A DNA stretch of 64,000 nucleotides, taken from assembly GCA_964036275.1 (NCBI GenBank), contig OZ038438.1, forward strand, positions 18,295,918 to 18,359,917. Direction: 5' to 3'. The notes beneath the pieces were generated by a model, which was not told where the DNA came from, ran no database searches, and saw nothing but the letters and a program-made list of their open reading frames with translations. Below, piece after piece: positions 35,220 to 46,545 of this stretch. The position numbers and the translations under genes are program-made. Positions within the stretch are counted from its first letter, which is position 1; each line of letters opens with the position of its first letter. Source of the stretch: Litoditis marina. Taxonomy: Eukaryota; Nematoda; Chromadorea; Rhabditida; Rhabditidae.

Positions 35220-36484
35220 CGAAATTATGGACCATCTGCAAGTTGTGTTTTATTCCAAGCCAATCTGAAAAAAATTCGGAAAAATTACACTACACTAATT
35301 GAAGAAACAGATAAATGTACGAATGAGAAGATCGAACTGATGTTTTTTTTGCAGTCTGAGAAAGGATCAACATTATGTTTTGCAGAGAGCACTTCCATTT
35401 AACTTTTTTTTTGTTGTACGTGTTCCGGTCTTCATTCTATCATTCGTGAGGTAACAAGTAAACGAGTGAGGCTCCGATGGTGACGAAGAAAAGTTGTAGT
35501 ATGCAGGAAGATAGGAACAGAAAAGATGAACTAGTATGCATTTTCAACTAAATTTACTGATTCGAAACGAAGTGGGTGATCAAGCATTAATGATGGCTAG
35601 TATTCTCATGCTCGTCAAATTGTAAATGTTTTGAGAATGTGTATCATTCATGTTTTGTTGCGCTCACGGAATTATGTTTCTACATCTTATCAATTTCTGA
35701 ATCCGCAGCGATTTCCTGGGCTGGGAAACATAATAATTCTTCTGCTTAGCCATATGAACGGAAGTGTACTGTAATATTCTTAAAAGACCATGTGTGGAAG
35801 AAAAATGTACAAATTTGTCGTCGGACTCATTCTATTCGTTAGTTTTGCTCTGCGTCTTCCTCAGCTTGAAAGATTGTTTTATTGCAGACATTCTTGTATC
35901 CTAGTGTGCTCCAAAAATTCAGGAACAAATAAAAACTACTTTAAATAAAAAAATATATATTAGGGCAACCATAGTAAGGTTGAACACAACAAAGAATCAC
36001 CGAATTTTCTCACAAAACCTCACCTACAGAATGGACCTCACCGTCCCCAAGCATCCAAGTCAGTCGTCACCAACTTGGAAAGCGCTGATAGCGTGGCTGC
36101 TCATCTCAATCTACAATCACAAAAGTGCATTACTGCAGGCCAGAGTTTTCTGGTCAAACTCCAAAAATTACGACTAAAGGTACCTGCCATAACTTTGGAG
36201 CCCAGAAAGATGCCTTCCGACCGGTCGGCCTAAATGTACCTCAACAGGCGCAACAAAAACCCGGGTAGCCATCCCACCTATCAGCCTAACTCAAAACTGT
36301 TATCAGAGGAGAGAAAAATTCGGGAGAGAGGGGCGAGGGCAGTAGCCTCGAATCCGAGATCCACAATACGAATAGGAATGGAGAAGGAAATAGGACGGTC
36401 AGCGAAAGCGATTAAAATAGTGATGGAAAGTAGAAGGTCGGGGATCGATAGAAAATTATAGTTCTATTGGATTCGCTGCTACCA

Positions 36485-36796
36485 GTTGTGGAATAAGTGT
36501 GCTGGGTCAGTTGATGAGAAGAACGTTGTCAATAGGGGTTTATTACTCAATAGGAATAGACATGAAAAGTGGAGTTATATGGTCGGAACCGAGCGCGATG
36601 CGTCGCGAAACCCTCTCTGCCGTTGCTCGTGTTTTGTCGGGGGCGTTTGGAAGTAAAACATGTCCGCGAACAATTGTATTGATCAAAGGAACTTCTAGAT
36701 CAGTTCTAAGTTAGAAGAGGAACAGAGGGAGATTATCAACTAGGTTACCTGAGTTACCGGTAAATATAAGTGATCGGTTATGAACCATCACTTACA
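36485..36796 (-). repeat. LTR of retrotransposon 2 (5' LTR on the minus strand)
   Basis: Pairs with 32852-33166. On the minus strand it runs TGTAAG...CCACAAC and is followed by TGGTAGCAGC. Confidence 0.9.
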
Positions 36797-38420
36797 CTAC
36801 ATAACTAAACAGTATACCCAGGTCTGATTGAAAGTATTGCAGGGAGAGAAGCACTAAATATTTGCTAGTTGTTTCATTTACGTTCTCTAAATTTATTGAA
36901 CCATATGTGCAAACATCACACACTAACTTTTTTCGTGTGGAAGAATTATGAAATGACAATATATGCATCCTAATGAGAGTCCTATTTTTAAAATTTGTCA
37001 TGTGCTCTACATCTTGAAAACTTTTTCTTGAGCATCATCACCCTTAAAGGAGACCCCAGACCAACTTCAATAAGGGGTGAAATATTATGAAAAGTTCGAA
37101 TCTGGCATTACTTTTTCAAAACAAGACCTTATTACGGTATTATTGGGGATTCGGGTTCTAATATAAATGCCTCTCCCCTCATGTTAGAGTCAGACATGCA
37201 GAGTGCACGCGGGATGCGCCTCCCACATGAAAGGTCGCAATCAATGAAATCATAGAAAGCTGAATATTTGTCAAACGCTGAAGTCAAAACAAAGCAATAT
37301 TTTGAAAAAAAAAATAAATCAAATTCACCAGCGTTTTAGGGAAAACATATTTTTTAGGTTTTCGAACGTATGGCAGAAAAGATAGTTTTCACAATGTGTG
37401 TAAAATAAATGTTCATATACATTATATGGTAAGAACACACAACCACTCTATGCGAATTGACAAAGTAGTCCTACTCAGCCAAGTGACGATCATTAGCGAG
37501 CGACTTAAAGATTTGTAGCGCGCGAATCAGCATATTTGTTGCGAATTGCTTGCAGGCGACAAATGTTCAATTGGCGCGCTACAAATCGCCAAGTCGCCCG
37601 CGGTTGAACATTTCAATGGCCTGCTACAAATCGTTTAATCGCCATAACGAACAGTACGCCGGTTGGGACAGGAAAAAAAACCGTATTTTCACTTTTTACT
37701 TCGCAATTCCTGTTTTGAATGATAACAAAGGTTGAATACTGCAATTTTATTCAATTAAATATCACAAAAAAACAAGATAAACCACTTAAACATGAACAAA
37801 AGGAACATATTCAATCATATTTAATCGAAGATGAATAGAGATTGCAGTGGTCTTCATCTTCTACGCGGCTGTCATCGGGTCTCTTCAGATTCTAATCGAG
37901 TTTCTTGATTGTAGGTAGATCTTCAACCATATCGACCATCGCAAGCTGAAATTATCCAATTTTCAAAAAGTATAGGACGGATTCGAACCACTGTCGCTCA
38001 ACTAAACGACATTTCAACAACCAAACGAGCATATATTACGTGCGAAACCCGGATCAGTTAGCATTAGCACAAAAATCACTTTGAAACGTTGTAGGAACCA
38101 CTTAAAAACCAGTATATGACAAACATACAACGCTTGGGCTTGTGAGTTCAAAAATCAATGGTTTCTATACAGAATAGTCAGCAGTCTAAAAGGTATATCG
38201 TTATGTTACCCTTGCCGGCGAGCGAATTCTTTGTCTAACTAAACAGATTTTTTGGTGAACCTGAAACTATCTCCAAACGAAAACCTGCCTCCTTTAGTAC
38301 ATGTCACACACATAATTTGGTTTTCACAGTTAGTTCTGAGAAGGATTAACGAAAAGGTTGGGTTTTACACAAGACCTGTCCTTGAATAATGTTGTAAATA
38401 AAAGCCAAACCAACCTGCTC

Positions 38421-38523
38421 TCAGCAAAAGATGTTCTTCCGTGAAGACTTCGGTACCGGTACGTTTTTTACTCTTCGCACCTGTCGATCATCAAGACAAC
38501 TGCGTTTCGGAGCCGATAGAGCA
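38421..38523 (-). other. Exon-like minus-strand frame with terminal stop
   Basis: Preceded by TTTTACAG on the minus strand, reads ALSAPKRSCLDDRQVRRVKN... ending in TGA. Basic, uninterrupted and with a good acceptor, so possibly the last exon of a gene carried by the 37472-39501 element. No partner exon was found. Confidence 0.3.
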
Positions 38524-38968
38524 CTGTAAAAGTAATATTAACGTTTTACTAAGAAACAGTTATTGGTCAACATCTTATTTCTCAATCTAGATTAGGGCAC
38601 GGCTGACCCCCCACAGTCCGAAAAACGGGCTACTTCTGCCCGAAAACAAGAAAATAGGTATATTTTTTGCTGCAAAATCATCAATATTACTTGCTGTTTG
38701 AATGAAAACGGAATTTTTTACCGCATGGTCGGTCCTTGCTCGTCGTATTTTCGAAAGTGGTCGTTTTCCTGAGCCTAAGCCTTAAGTTCTAAGTAAGCAT
38801 TAACTGGTATGTTAAAAGAATGTTGTATGAGAATATCAAAAAAGATCGATATTATTAGACTCCCCGCTTTCGACTTATCTGTCGCTTCTGCAACTGAGTT
38901 AAAATTGAAAATATAGTGAAAAACATCGATATTTGTAACAAAATTATCAAAAAAATCTACAAATACAT

Positions 38969-39275
38969 GTAGTAATCCTCTTAAAACTCTGAATAACATC
39001 CGTTTATATTCAATATCCCTCACGAAATAGAAAGTTTCGATTCGTGACAGCCAGATAATAAGGCGATTCGAAAGCTATCGAAAGAAGCGAAAGAAGCGCA
39101 GAAGCTATCGAAAACGTTTACTCAATGGCTTTCTATTCTAACTGGATTTTCACTTCGAATCGCCTTATTATCTGGCTGTCACGAATCGAAACTTTCTATT
39201 TCGTGGTTTGTGCCAAACTGGGGAGGGATATTGAATATAAACGGATGTTATTCAGAGTTTTAAGAGGATTACTAC
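38969..39275. repeat. Inverted repeat with arms of about 108 bp
   Basis: Left arm 38969-39076 (TAGTAATCCTCTTAAAACTC ... GGCGATTCGAA) is the reverse complement of 39153-39275 apart from an 18-nt insertion in the right arm. Probably a nested foldback insertion. Confidence 0.85.
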
Positions 39276-39501
39276 GGGAAAATTGTACCATGAAAATTGT
39301 AACCGTGCAGCGTATGAAATTCAGTAGCGCGCTAGAAATCGGCGAGAAATCTTTGAGCCGCCGCCATAAATTTCACGCCGTTTTTTGTCGCCGTCTAATA
39401 GCAGGCCATTGAAAATCTTGATTTTTTTGTCGCGCGCTACAAAAAAAGTGAAAATTTTTTGTTGATTTGTCGCTGGCTAATGATGGGCATTTGTCTGAGT
39501 A

Positions 39502-41921
39502 CAACAGTAACAATATCAGCAATCTAACTAATAGAAAATGAAATAATCGAGGCAATAAAGAATTAGAGAACAGTATAAACATAGTTTGTGATCATTTCAA
39601 AAGTTATTATATGATTTGAAAAATAGCACGACGCTAAACAATATGTGACTATGAATCACTTACGCTCGTGTTCAACCACTTCTATCAAAGTCCCACTAAT
39701 TTTATGAACAAAAAATTGTAAACGTATGAAGTTTTTTCAATAAATGCAAACAGAACAAACTAGGAAACTGAACATCACAAATGCATGCATAGAACTAACA
39801 GAGACTCATAGTGAAACGTGCAGCTCCAATAAAGGAAAGACATCAGAAATTGCCCGGCCAGCGAAACAGTGTGCGTAAACCACTGATTGGCATTCTGAAA
39901 CTATATGGATTGAAAACTGGATACACCATTTGGGAACCAATCATAGATACCGACCCACGCTACCCATACTAGAAATTTATCTCATTATTCGCCTGTTCGT
40001 CAAGAACGGAACACGAAATCTAAATCAGAGACAATCCACATTTCCCATTTATATCCTGAAATGTGATTATTCTGCCAAATATGAACCCAGCCTTCCGTTT
40101 TTGTATTATTGACCACTGGGCTAGAAATATTTTAACAATTACGGTCCTATTTCAACAACATTTGATGTATTTGAATAAAAAAACGAGTTACTTCTTGTAC
40201 AATAGTTACATTTTAGTAATATGTGACGAGACTGGAAACATGAACATTTCAGCAATATAAGTCACATTTTAGTAGTAAAAATTCATTATTGAACTAACGA
40301 CCGTAAAATCAACATACCTTCTAAGAGCCACCCACAGAGCTGGATGTGATCCTTCCTATGGAAAGGGTTCCCTCTAAATCCACCCGATTCATTTTTTCAG
40401 AAGAATTCATGGACGAACACCTGAAACAAGTGTACGTTTATATTTTTCAGCATGAAAATCGGATAATTTGTTTATAAACTACATCAACAACTATACTGTT
40501 TGCTGGGAACAGCACGCAAATCTAGAAAGATACGTGGAGCATCTAATAGTACAAATAGTCCAAGTCTCTTTCAAAATAAAACCAACAACCAACCATTTTC
40601 AAAAAAAGTCATAAAGTCAACAATCAAGGTTTGTTTTATATTTGCACTTGACCTTGGTGAAAGTTGTATGCCAGATAGGTGGAACAGGGAAAATAAATGA
40701 GACAAATGGACGAATGCATAGTGTGTGAGCCCTTCTCGTATGAATGTTCAACGTAATTGTTGCTTTTTGTTGATTAACTCATTGATAAGTAACCACAAGT
40801 ACGATGTTCATCATAGGTAACGTTGATTTGAGGGTAGGTTACGAAAAAGATAATCAGGTTTATACTGAGAACAGTTTGCGACTACATGAACCTGAACAAT
40901 GAAAGTAAATGAACTCACTTCTACGTGTATGGCAACTAATCATTTGCCCAACAGATGATTGAAGAGAATCTAGCACAACATCATCTTCATCGGTATCGAT
41001 CAAGCAAGAAAAAGATGAAACATCCATCAGTCGAAAGGAAATGCCTGAAAAGTGACACATTTGCACGCTAAATAGAAAATTGTCTTTTCCACAATTAATA
41101 AATCGTCAGGAATAGTAGGATTAGAATGTAGAACAAAACAAATGAATCAAACAAATCAACAAACGATACACAAATCAAACAATGTAAAATAAAGTTCGTG
41201 TGAGCCTTGTGAGATTGATCACAGTGATTGCTTCTATTTGTTGATCATTACTAATAACTAAGTTTCGAAAAACACGAATATAAAATTATAATTCGATATA
41301 TATGAATAAAGATGAAATCGAATGAAAAAGAGTTGCGTTTTGCGGTTTCGAGCGCCCCTTGTTCTCTGCCCGGCGCTGACCGCCCCGCGACCCGCTACGC
41401 GTCTCATCAAAAGTAGGATAGAGCAGCTCTTCTGTATTGCGATTGCTCTGGGGTCTCCTTTAATTGGACGGTTGTCTCTCTGCTAACAGTGTTTCAACCA
41501 AGTACATTAAACATTGATAACGCGGTCAAGTTTGTAATCAAAGAGAGCAGTGGAAATCATTTTGTGTGTGTACTACGCCACATAGGCATAAACAAATAGT
41601 GTTACCTCTATAGGGAAGAGATTTTGAGCACAAAGCAATGGAACAAATATTGAACAGAATTTGTGTGAATGCTTGTTTGGAGCAATAAAATTATGATATC
41701 TTCATTTTCACACTGTGTTTCTAGTACATAGAAGAACAATCTGCGAAATTCCGAATTGAAAACTGCGTAAAGTCTCCAATACTGAAGAGGGGTTCGTGGC
41801 GATGGGTTATACTAATTTTACCAACTAACCACGCTCCTCGACGTTCAAAATCTTCGTTATGGTCTCAATACGTTCCCCAGTTCACGAATGTGAGGTCGAC
41901 CTACAACCTCACCAAGTTAGA
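39502..41921. other. AT-rich stretch without a resolved gene
   Basis: Two exon-like frames on the minus strand were noticed: 40919-41050 (ISFRLMDVSSFSCLIDTDED..., acceptor TTTTCAG, donor GTGAGT) and 40318-40422 (acceptor TTTCAG, donor GTATGT). Their phases join only into an immediate stop, so no gene model is proposed. Otherwise nothing recognised. Confidence 0.4.
40919..41050 (-). other. Candidate orphan exon
   Basis: 132 nt, one frame open throughout, flanked on the minus strand by CACTTTTCAG and A|GTGAGTTC. Contains the acidic patch DTDEDDVVLDS. Could belong to a gene broken up by the surrounding insertions. Confidence 0.35.
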
Positions 41922-41969
41922 GGCGGTTTACACATGCAACCGGGTTGCATGCAACCAAAATGCAACCAG

Positions 41970-43376
41970 TGGCCGTATTTTGTAAGACTACTTGTCGGCC
42001 AATTCACTGGAGAACCAGGTCCTTCCCGAACCGAATCGCGAACCAGTCACTGGAGAACCGAACCGAACCGAACCGACCGAACCAACTTTTGAACCGACCG
42101 GTTCTCCAGTGAATGCTTCGAACCCAACCGGGATAGACTCATTCTACATTGTCTACGACTTGCTTGTTCAACTCATGATAAATGTCGGTTCGGTTCGAAG
42201 CATTCACTGGAGAACCGGTCGGTTCAAAAGTCGGTTCGGTTCAGTTGGTTCGGTTCTCCAGTGACCGGTTCGCGGTTTGGTTCGGGAAGGACGCGGTTCT
42301 CCAGTGAATTCGCCCTACTTGTCAAGTAGGCTCAAGTAAGTAACTTTCAAGTAGCTTACTTGCGTGTAGCAAGTTTACCCGCGATGGTATTTTGTAAGGA
42401 TCAAGTAAGCTACTTGGAAAGGAGCCGGGTAAAGTGTCATTTGGAGTGTTCGTTGGATCGTATTCACTAAATTTTCAGTATGATTTTTTGGAACAAATTA
42501 GTTTAAACATAGTTTTCGACAATAAATGCACAAAATAACAATCATTTATCACGTCTACCCGTATTTCAAGTGAAATTGGTTAAAATGGAGCAAAATTGGC
42601 ATCACTATCACTAATATGACTCTCAACTTTTTAAATGGACGATTTTTTGCTAAATATTATCTCTCTTTGCCCCCCCCCCCCCCATTTGTATTGTGGGGTG
42701 GGGTGATTGTTAAAGCCCACATTGTACATTTACCCCGCCCAAAAACAAATATCTTCTCGGAAACACGATCGTAGGTAGTAGGACGGAGAAAATTCACTTT
42801 CTAGTTCCCATCTTTATGAGCTTGTACTGCTTTTGGGCAATTGTAGATGTAAAATTTACGAAAAGGGGAGGGGTAGGGTTCTTACGTAAGTAACACATCT
42901 GGCAATTGTCAACAATAGATTCCACTCTTGGAACTCATCCATCCTTTGAAATTCATCCATGTAACGTTCACTCGAGGGGTGAAAGTCTAATGTTCTTCCT
43001 CTGAGGTTTGCAAACTAGCTCACTGTGTTCAAAGGTTGAAGTAAAGCGGAATTTAAAAAAAAACTGATTACTACATGACATTAAAATTTGAAAATCACTA
43101 AATTGATTTAATTTCTCTTTGATAACCTTCATTGGCTCATTCACTTCCGGAAAATCATAAAAAGTGTCAAAAATATGGCTCAAATGAATGAAAAATCTAA
43201 ATAAACGAAGGCCAAATCATTCAAGTAAGAGTTACCCGAGCTCTTACCCTCGGGTAAATATGGCCGTGTAAGTTGCCTCACGTAGCGATCAAGTAGCGCT
43301 ACTTGCGTTACAAAATACCGGTTTGGGTAAGATAACCGAAATTTCTTACTTACATGGCTACCACAAAATACGGCCA
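41970..43376. mobile_element. 1.4-kb element with TGGCCGTATT ends and CAG duplication, copy A
   Basis: Starts TGGCCGTATTTTGTAAG and ends CACAAAATACGGCCA, with CAG on both sides (41967-41969, 43377-43379). The empty site is visible in the parent MITE. Subterminal regions are rich in CAAGTAG/CTACTTG repeats. No coding sequence recognised. It contains the family 1 MITE at 41997-42314. Confidence 0.88.
41997..42314. mobile_element. Mutator-like foldback MITE, family 1 copy 3
   Basis: Ends GGCCAATTCACTGGAGAACC and GGTTCTCCAGTGAATTCGCC, with exact 9-bp duplication CTACTTGTC at 41988-41996 and 42315-42323. Third nesting level: it lies within the CAG-flanked element, itself within the family 2 MITE. 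Confidence 0.93.
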
Positions 43377-43448
43377 CAGGGTGCAGGTGTACGGAACCAT
43401 TGGTTGTTTTCGAATGCAGCCTGGTTGCATACAGCCCAGTTGCATATA

Positions 43449-43676
43449 GTTCCGGTCATTCCCACTGAGACTTGGCAGCGTGCCAATGAATATTTCAGTG
43501 AAATTTTCCCCACTCTGTAGTTATTCAAAAAACTGCAAATTTCTGTTAGCGATTGTTCAGTTTCATAAGAACACGTAAACAAAAAATGACTTCAGAATAC
43601 TCATGCTTTCTCTGAGAAATACGCATCCAAAAATCTTGGCACGATGCCAACGGGTCTCAGTGGGAATGAAACGAAC
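43449..43676. mobile_element. TA(TA)-flanked inverted-repeat element
   Basis: Left GTTCCGGTCATTCCCACTGA and reversed right GTTCGTTTCATTCCCACTGA continue into GAGAC...GTGCCAA. Flanked by TATA on each side (43445-43448, 43677-43680), compatible with a TA target. Inserted in the family 2 MITE. A cousin with CATTCCTACTGAGAC ends is at 47433. Confidence 0.8.
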
Positions 43677-43869
43677 TATAGGTGTAAGTGGCCCAAGTTA
43701 GAGCGATAATCACGCAGCTGGTTCTAGCTGATGGGTGAATAGGAACTCGATTTAGTTCACCTTTACGTCTTTATCAGTTGAACAGTTTGGTTGGTATTGG
43801 TTGTATTTTTTGGTTATATTATGGAACTCACACTTGATTAGTATCGACTGGAGAATGTAGAAAAACTTG

Positions 43870-44395
43870 TTAACAAAAAACGCTACAGTCGTTTTCTTTT
43901 TTGGTTCAGTGAAAACCAATAATGTAGTGAAATCTGAATATTATAAAACCATAACTTGAATAAGTACAAGCTTAATTTCCAAATGTTTCATTTAAATTAA
44001 AAAGTTTGACTTTTAATAAAACTTTCAAAATTCCCGCCATTTTTGAATTTGAATAGGCGGCTGTGATTGGTCGATTTTGCGGCACCAGGGAAAACTCATT
44101 CAAAAATAAAACTCATTACTGGAAATCTCATTGAGAGTTGAAACTCATTAACTTATTATTAGTCAGGAATTCAGAAATGTCAAAAAAATTTAAGGTTGAT
44201 TTTTGCTTTTCTCTACGTTCATGTACTTAATGAGATTTATTTTTGAATGAGATATACTTTAATGAGTTTCATTTCTGAATGAGTTTTTCTGGTTGCCCGA
44301 TTTTGCCACGCCCCCTCGATTCCGCCACGCCCCCTCGACTCGATTTTGCAAACGCGATTGAAAAAAAACGGTGTCGTTTTTTGTACACGCACAGT
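43870..44395 (-). repeat. Dispersed repeat R, copy 2 (inverted)
   Basis: Reverse complement of repeat R: TCGCCTC...GCCACGCCCCCTCGA, GATTGAAAAAAAACGGTGTC and TTTTTTGTACACGCAC. It lacks retrotransposon 1 and so shows its empty site. A 217-bp MITE is inserted in it. Confidence 0.7.
44081..44297. mobile_element. Mutator-like MITE, family 3
   Basis: Begins GGCACCAGGGAAAACTCATT and ends with the complement of GGCAACCAGAAAAACTCATT. Exact 9-bp duplication CGATTTTGC at 44072-44080 and 44298-44306; repeat R copy 1 confirms the empty site. The interior is built from AACTCATT/AATGAGTT units. Third unrelated family with GGC ends and a 9-bp TSD. Confidence 0.92.
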
Positions 44396-44564
44396 TGGGT
44401 CCTCTAACTCCTCTCAACAAATTTTTTCTTGGAACGTGAACTTAATTTTTTGTAGACGTGTTGCCGTTCAGTAATTCATGCAAATATCTAGGGAAATGGT
44501 CGACGTACTTTGAAGAAAATTGTAATAAACTGTTTTGTATTGTCTGCAGACCTTTGAACAAAAA

Positions 44565-44596
44565 CTAATCTGCGCAGCGCTCCGCGCTGCGCCCGA
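44565..44596 (-). mobile_element. Helitron-like 5' terminus (minus strand)
   Basis: On the minus strand, after an A, the sequence begins TCGGGCGCAGCGCGGAGCGC and then TGCGCAGATTAG, matching the start type at 8182 and 29132. It lies at the edge of a SINE-family segment. The 3' end was not located. Confidence 0.5.
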
Positions 44597-45137
44597 TAAG
44601 TTTTTGAGACCTCCTATTCGTTCGGGGGATTTTCAGGGTTTTTTCCCCGTTCCTTCAGCCATTTTTCAGGCTTTTCCCCCCTTTCCGGCCAATAGGAAAG
44701 GGGACGAGGGTGAAAGGGGACGAGGGGGGGGGGGACGAGGGTGAAAGGGGACGGGGGGTATGGCAAAGGGGACGAGGGCTGAGGCAAAGGGGACGAGGGC
44801 TGATGCAAAAAAACAGTCTTAGGTATCGTAGAAAGGAGAAAAGATGAATCAATAATAAAGATACAGAACAAGGAAAGTATTATGGAGTAATCGGAAACTA
44901 AATTTGACTTGATTTCCCTCTAATTATCAATCCACCCCTCGTCCCCTTTGCCTCAGCCCTCGTCCCCTTTGCCATATCCCCCGTCCCCTTTCACCCTCGT
45001 CCCCCCCCTCGTCCCCTTTCACCCTCGTCCCCTTTCCTATTCACCCCCCTTTCCTTCGGGGAACGATTCATGAATCGTTCCCCGAACGAACGGGGAGCGA
45101 ACCCCGAAAATTCCCCGTAAAATTTTCTCGTGTGGAC
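44597..45137 (+). mobile_element. Fragment of the SINE family with a GGGGACGAGG foldback inside
   Basis: AAGTTTTTGAGACCTCCTAT and the segment to TTTCAGGCTTTTCCCCCCTT match SINE copy 3 reversed. Between about 44694 and 45040 GGGGACGAGGGTGAAA units on the left are mirrored by TTTCACCCTCGTCCCC units on the right, a foldback of roughly 350 bp. The family 3' end (CCCCGAAAATTCCCC...) follows. Confidence 0.65.
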
Positions 45138-45345
45138 AAGCCTAAAATAGGTGCCGACTAGCCTAATTCGGTTCTAAACCAGCCATTCCGATTTTCCTAT
45201 TTTTCCCTGAATTTAGCCTATTTTAGGCTGGTTGTTTTCATCCTCAGTAACCCTACAGTAATATGCTTAAACTTCCAGGTCAAATTCTGATATGTTGGTA
45301 TTTTTTCAAATTGTGTCAGTGTTTTCTGCATCTTTACACAGGAGA

Positions 45346-45890
45346 ATATTTTTCGGGGAATTTTCGGGGTTCGCCCCGTACCCCGAACCCCGAAAAAAAA
45401 AGTTCACCGAACGAATTACGAATAGGACCTCTCAAAAACTTAATGATCTACCGTTTCATGAATATATAATTATTATGTGTTATCTATTTGAATCAGTACC
45501 ATCAATATACTCTAAATTTTCACTTATTTTGGTTCTCCCGGGAATCGAACCCTTGGGGGTCGGCGTTCCAGGCGGCTACGCTGCCACTGCGCCATGGGCG
45601 CTTGTGACAGGGCAGGTGAACTAAAAGCTTACATACTGGCTGTTACCTCGCGCGTTGGGTTTTGGGGTTTATTCCTCACTTTCTCCCCGAACATCCCCCG
45701 ATCACTCCCCGAAACGTGAATTCCCCGCAAATTCAGGGTTTTTTCAGGCCGTTTCCGCACCTTTTCCCCGAAAATCCTCATGCTTTCGGGGTTTGTTCCT
45801 CACTTCTTACCCGATTTTTCCCCGTTCGCTCCCCGAAAAGTGATTTTCCCGAAAATTCAGGGGGTTTTCCGGGAAGCACAATTTCCGATG
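45346..45890 (-). mobile_element. tRNA-derived SINE, copy 2
   Basis: On the minus strand it starts CATCGGAAATTGTGCTTCCC, carries A box TGGCGCAGTGG (45584-45594) and B box GGTTCGATTCC (45541-45551) and ends near TATTCTCCTGTGT. Almost identical to copy 3 over its length, so the family was recently active. Confidence 0.87.
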
Positions 45891-45959
45891 TACTATAACA
45901 AGCTCTGTAAGTTTTAAACCAAATAATGAATTATTCATTAGAAAAAGCCTCCTTATACA

Positions 45960-46545
45960 TAGGAACTTCTAGCCCACAGTTAAGACACTGGTAGAACGGT
46001 AGTAACAGTTAAACTGTGGTGATATGGTCGTAAACGTCCCGCGATTCAGTGGTAAACTTGTGGTAACGTTGAATCACGATTACTACCAGTAAATCGGTGA
46101 CGTATCTCAAGTAACCTCAGAAATGAACTAGATATCTAATATCACATGTGATACCTATACTAGATACGGATGTCTGCGAAACTGCTCTGCCGGCTAATGG
46201 CTGTTTTCGGTTTAATTACCCAAGTTTGAGGTACTTTTCACCTCTGAAGCAAACTTAGTATTTGGTACGTGAGGACTAGATACTAGAGGGGCCATGAAAA
46301 GATAATTAAATTTTGTTTTATAAAAAAAATAATTTTTAAGTGTTTTATTTTCGATAATTCGAAATAATTTTACTGCTGTTTCACTGCAGTTGAACTACAA
46401 CTTTACTGGCGTTTTACTGCAGTAGCGACACCGTACTACTACCGTTTTACGACTGGTGATACTGCAGTAACACTAGCAGTGAAACGGCAGTAGTACGGTG
46501 TCGCTACTGTAGTAGAACGCCGGTTTTATCTTTACAGTGTTATGA
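45960..46545. repeat. Foldback region with CTGCAGTAGCGACACCG hairpin
   Basis: 46409-46448 (GGCGTTTTACTGCAGTAGCG...) pairs with 46480-46521 over about 40 nt. The left part holds repeated GGTAGAACGGTAGTAAC / GGTAAAC...GGTAAC units. Probably a MITE; termini not resolved. Confidence 0.6.

Larger units (their letters stand above)
32852..36796 (-). mobile_element. LTR retrotransposon 2 (minus strand, degenerate)
   Basis: Near-identical 312-315 bp LTRs at 32852-33166 and 36485-36796, flanked by the 5-bp duplication CTACA (32847-32851 and 36797-36801). On the minus strand the LTR starts TGTAAGTG, the primer-binding site TGGTAGCAGC lies directly after the 5' LTR (36475-36484) and the polypurine tract AAAGGTGGGAGG directly before the 3' LTR. 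The LTRs differ by a 3-nt insertion and little else, so the insertion is young. No intact gag or pol is visible; the interior carries a nested TTAA element with a LINE fragment. Confidence 0.88.
37472..39501. mobile_element. 2-kb element with TA-flanked inverted ends
   Basis: Left end TACTCAGCCAAGTGACGATC and, reversed, right end TACTCAGACAAATGCCCATC continue alike through ATTAGC(G/C)AGCGAC; both subterminal regions also hold TTTGTAGCGCGCG. If the outer TA is the target duplication the element is Tc1/mariner-like in insertion. No transposase recognised; one exon-like frame on the minus strand (38421-38523) and a large internal palindrome. Confidence 0.65.
41922..43693. mobile_element. Mutator-like MITE, family 2 copy 2, carrying nested insertions
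   Basis: Begins GGCGGTTTACACATGCAACC and ends ...GTGTAAGTGGCC, with the exact 9-bp duplication CAAGTTAGA at 41913-41921 and 43694-43702. The element proper is small; it has been expanded by the CAG-flanked element at 41970-43376 and a TA-flanked element at 43449-43676. Sequence on either side of the first insertion (AATGCAACCAG / CAGGGTGCAGGTGT) realigns with copy 1. Confidence 0.9.

Noticed and set aside
37975..38035. B-box-like GGTTCGAATCC on the minus strand suggesting a tRNA gene
   Set aside because: No acceptable A box, and arms do not pair.
40318..41050. Two minus-strand exons forming one gene with 38421-38523 or with the 62-kb gene
   Set aside because: Splice phases do not join (immediate stop or wrong phase), and unrelated elements and a plus-strand gene lie between.
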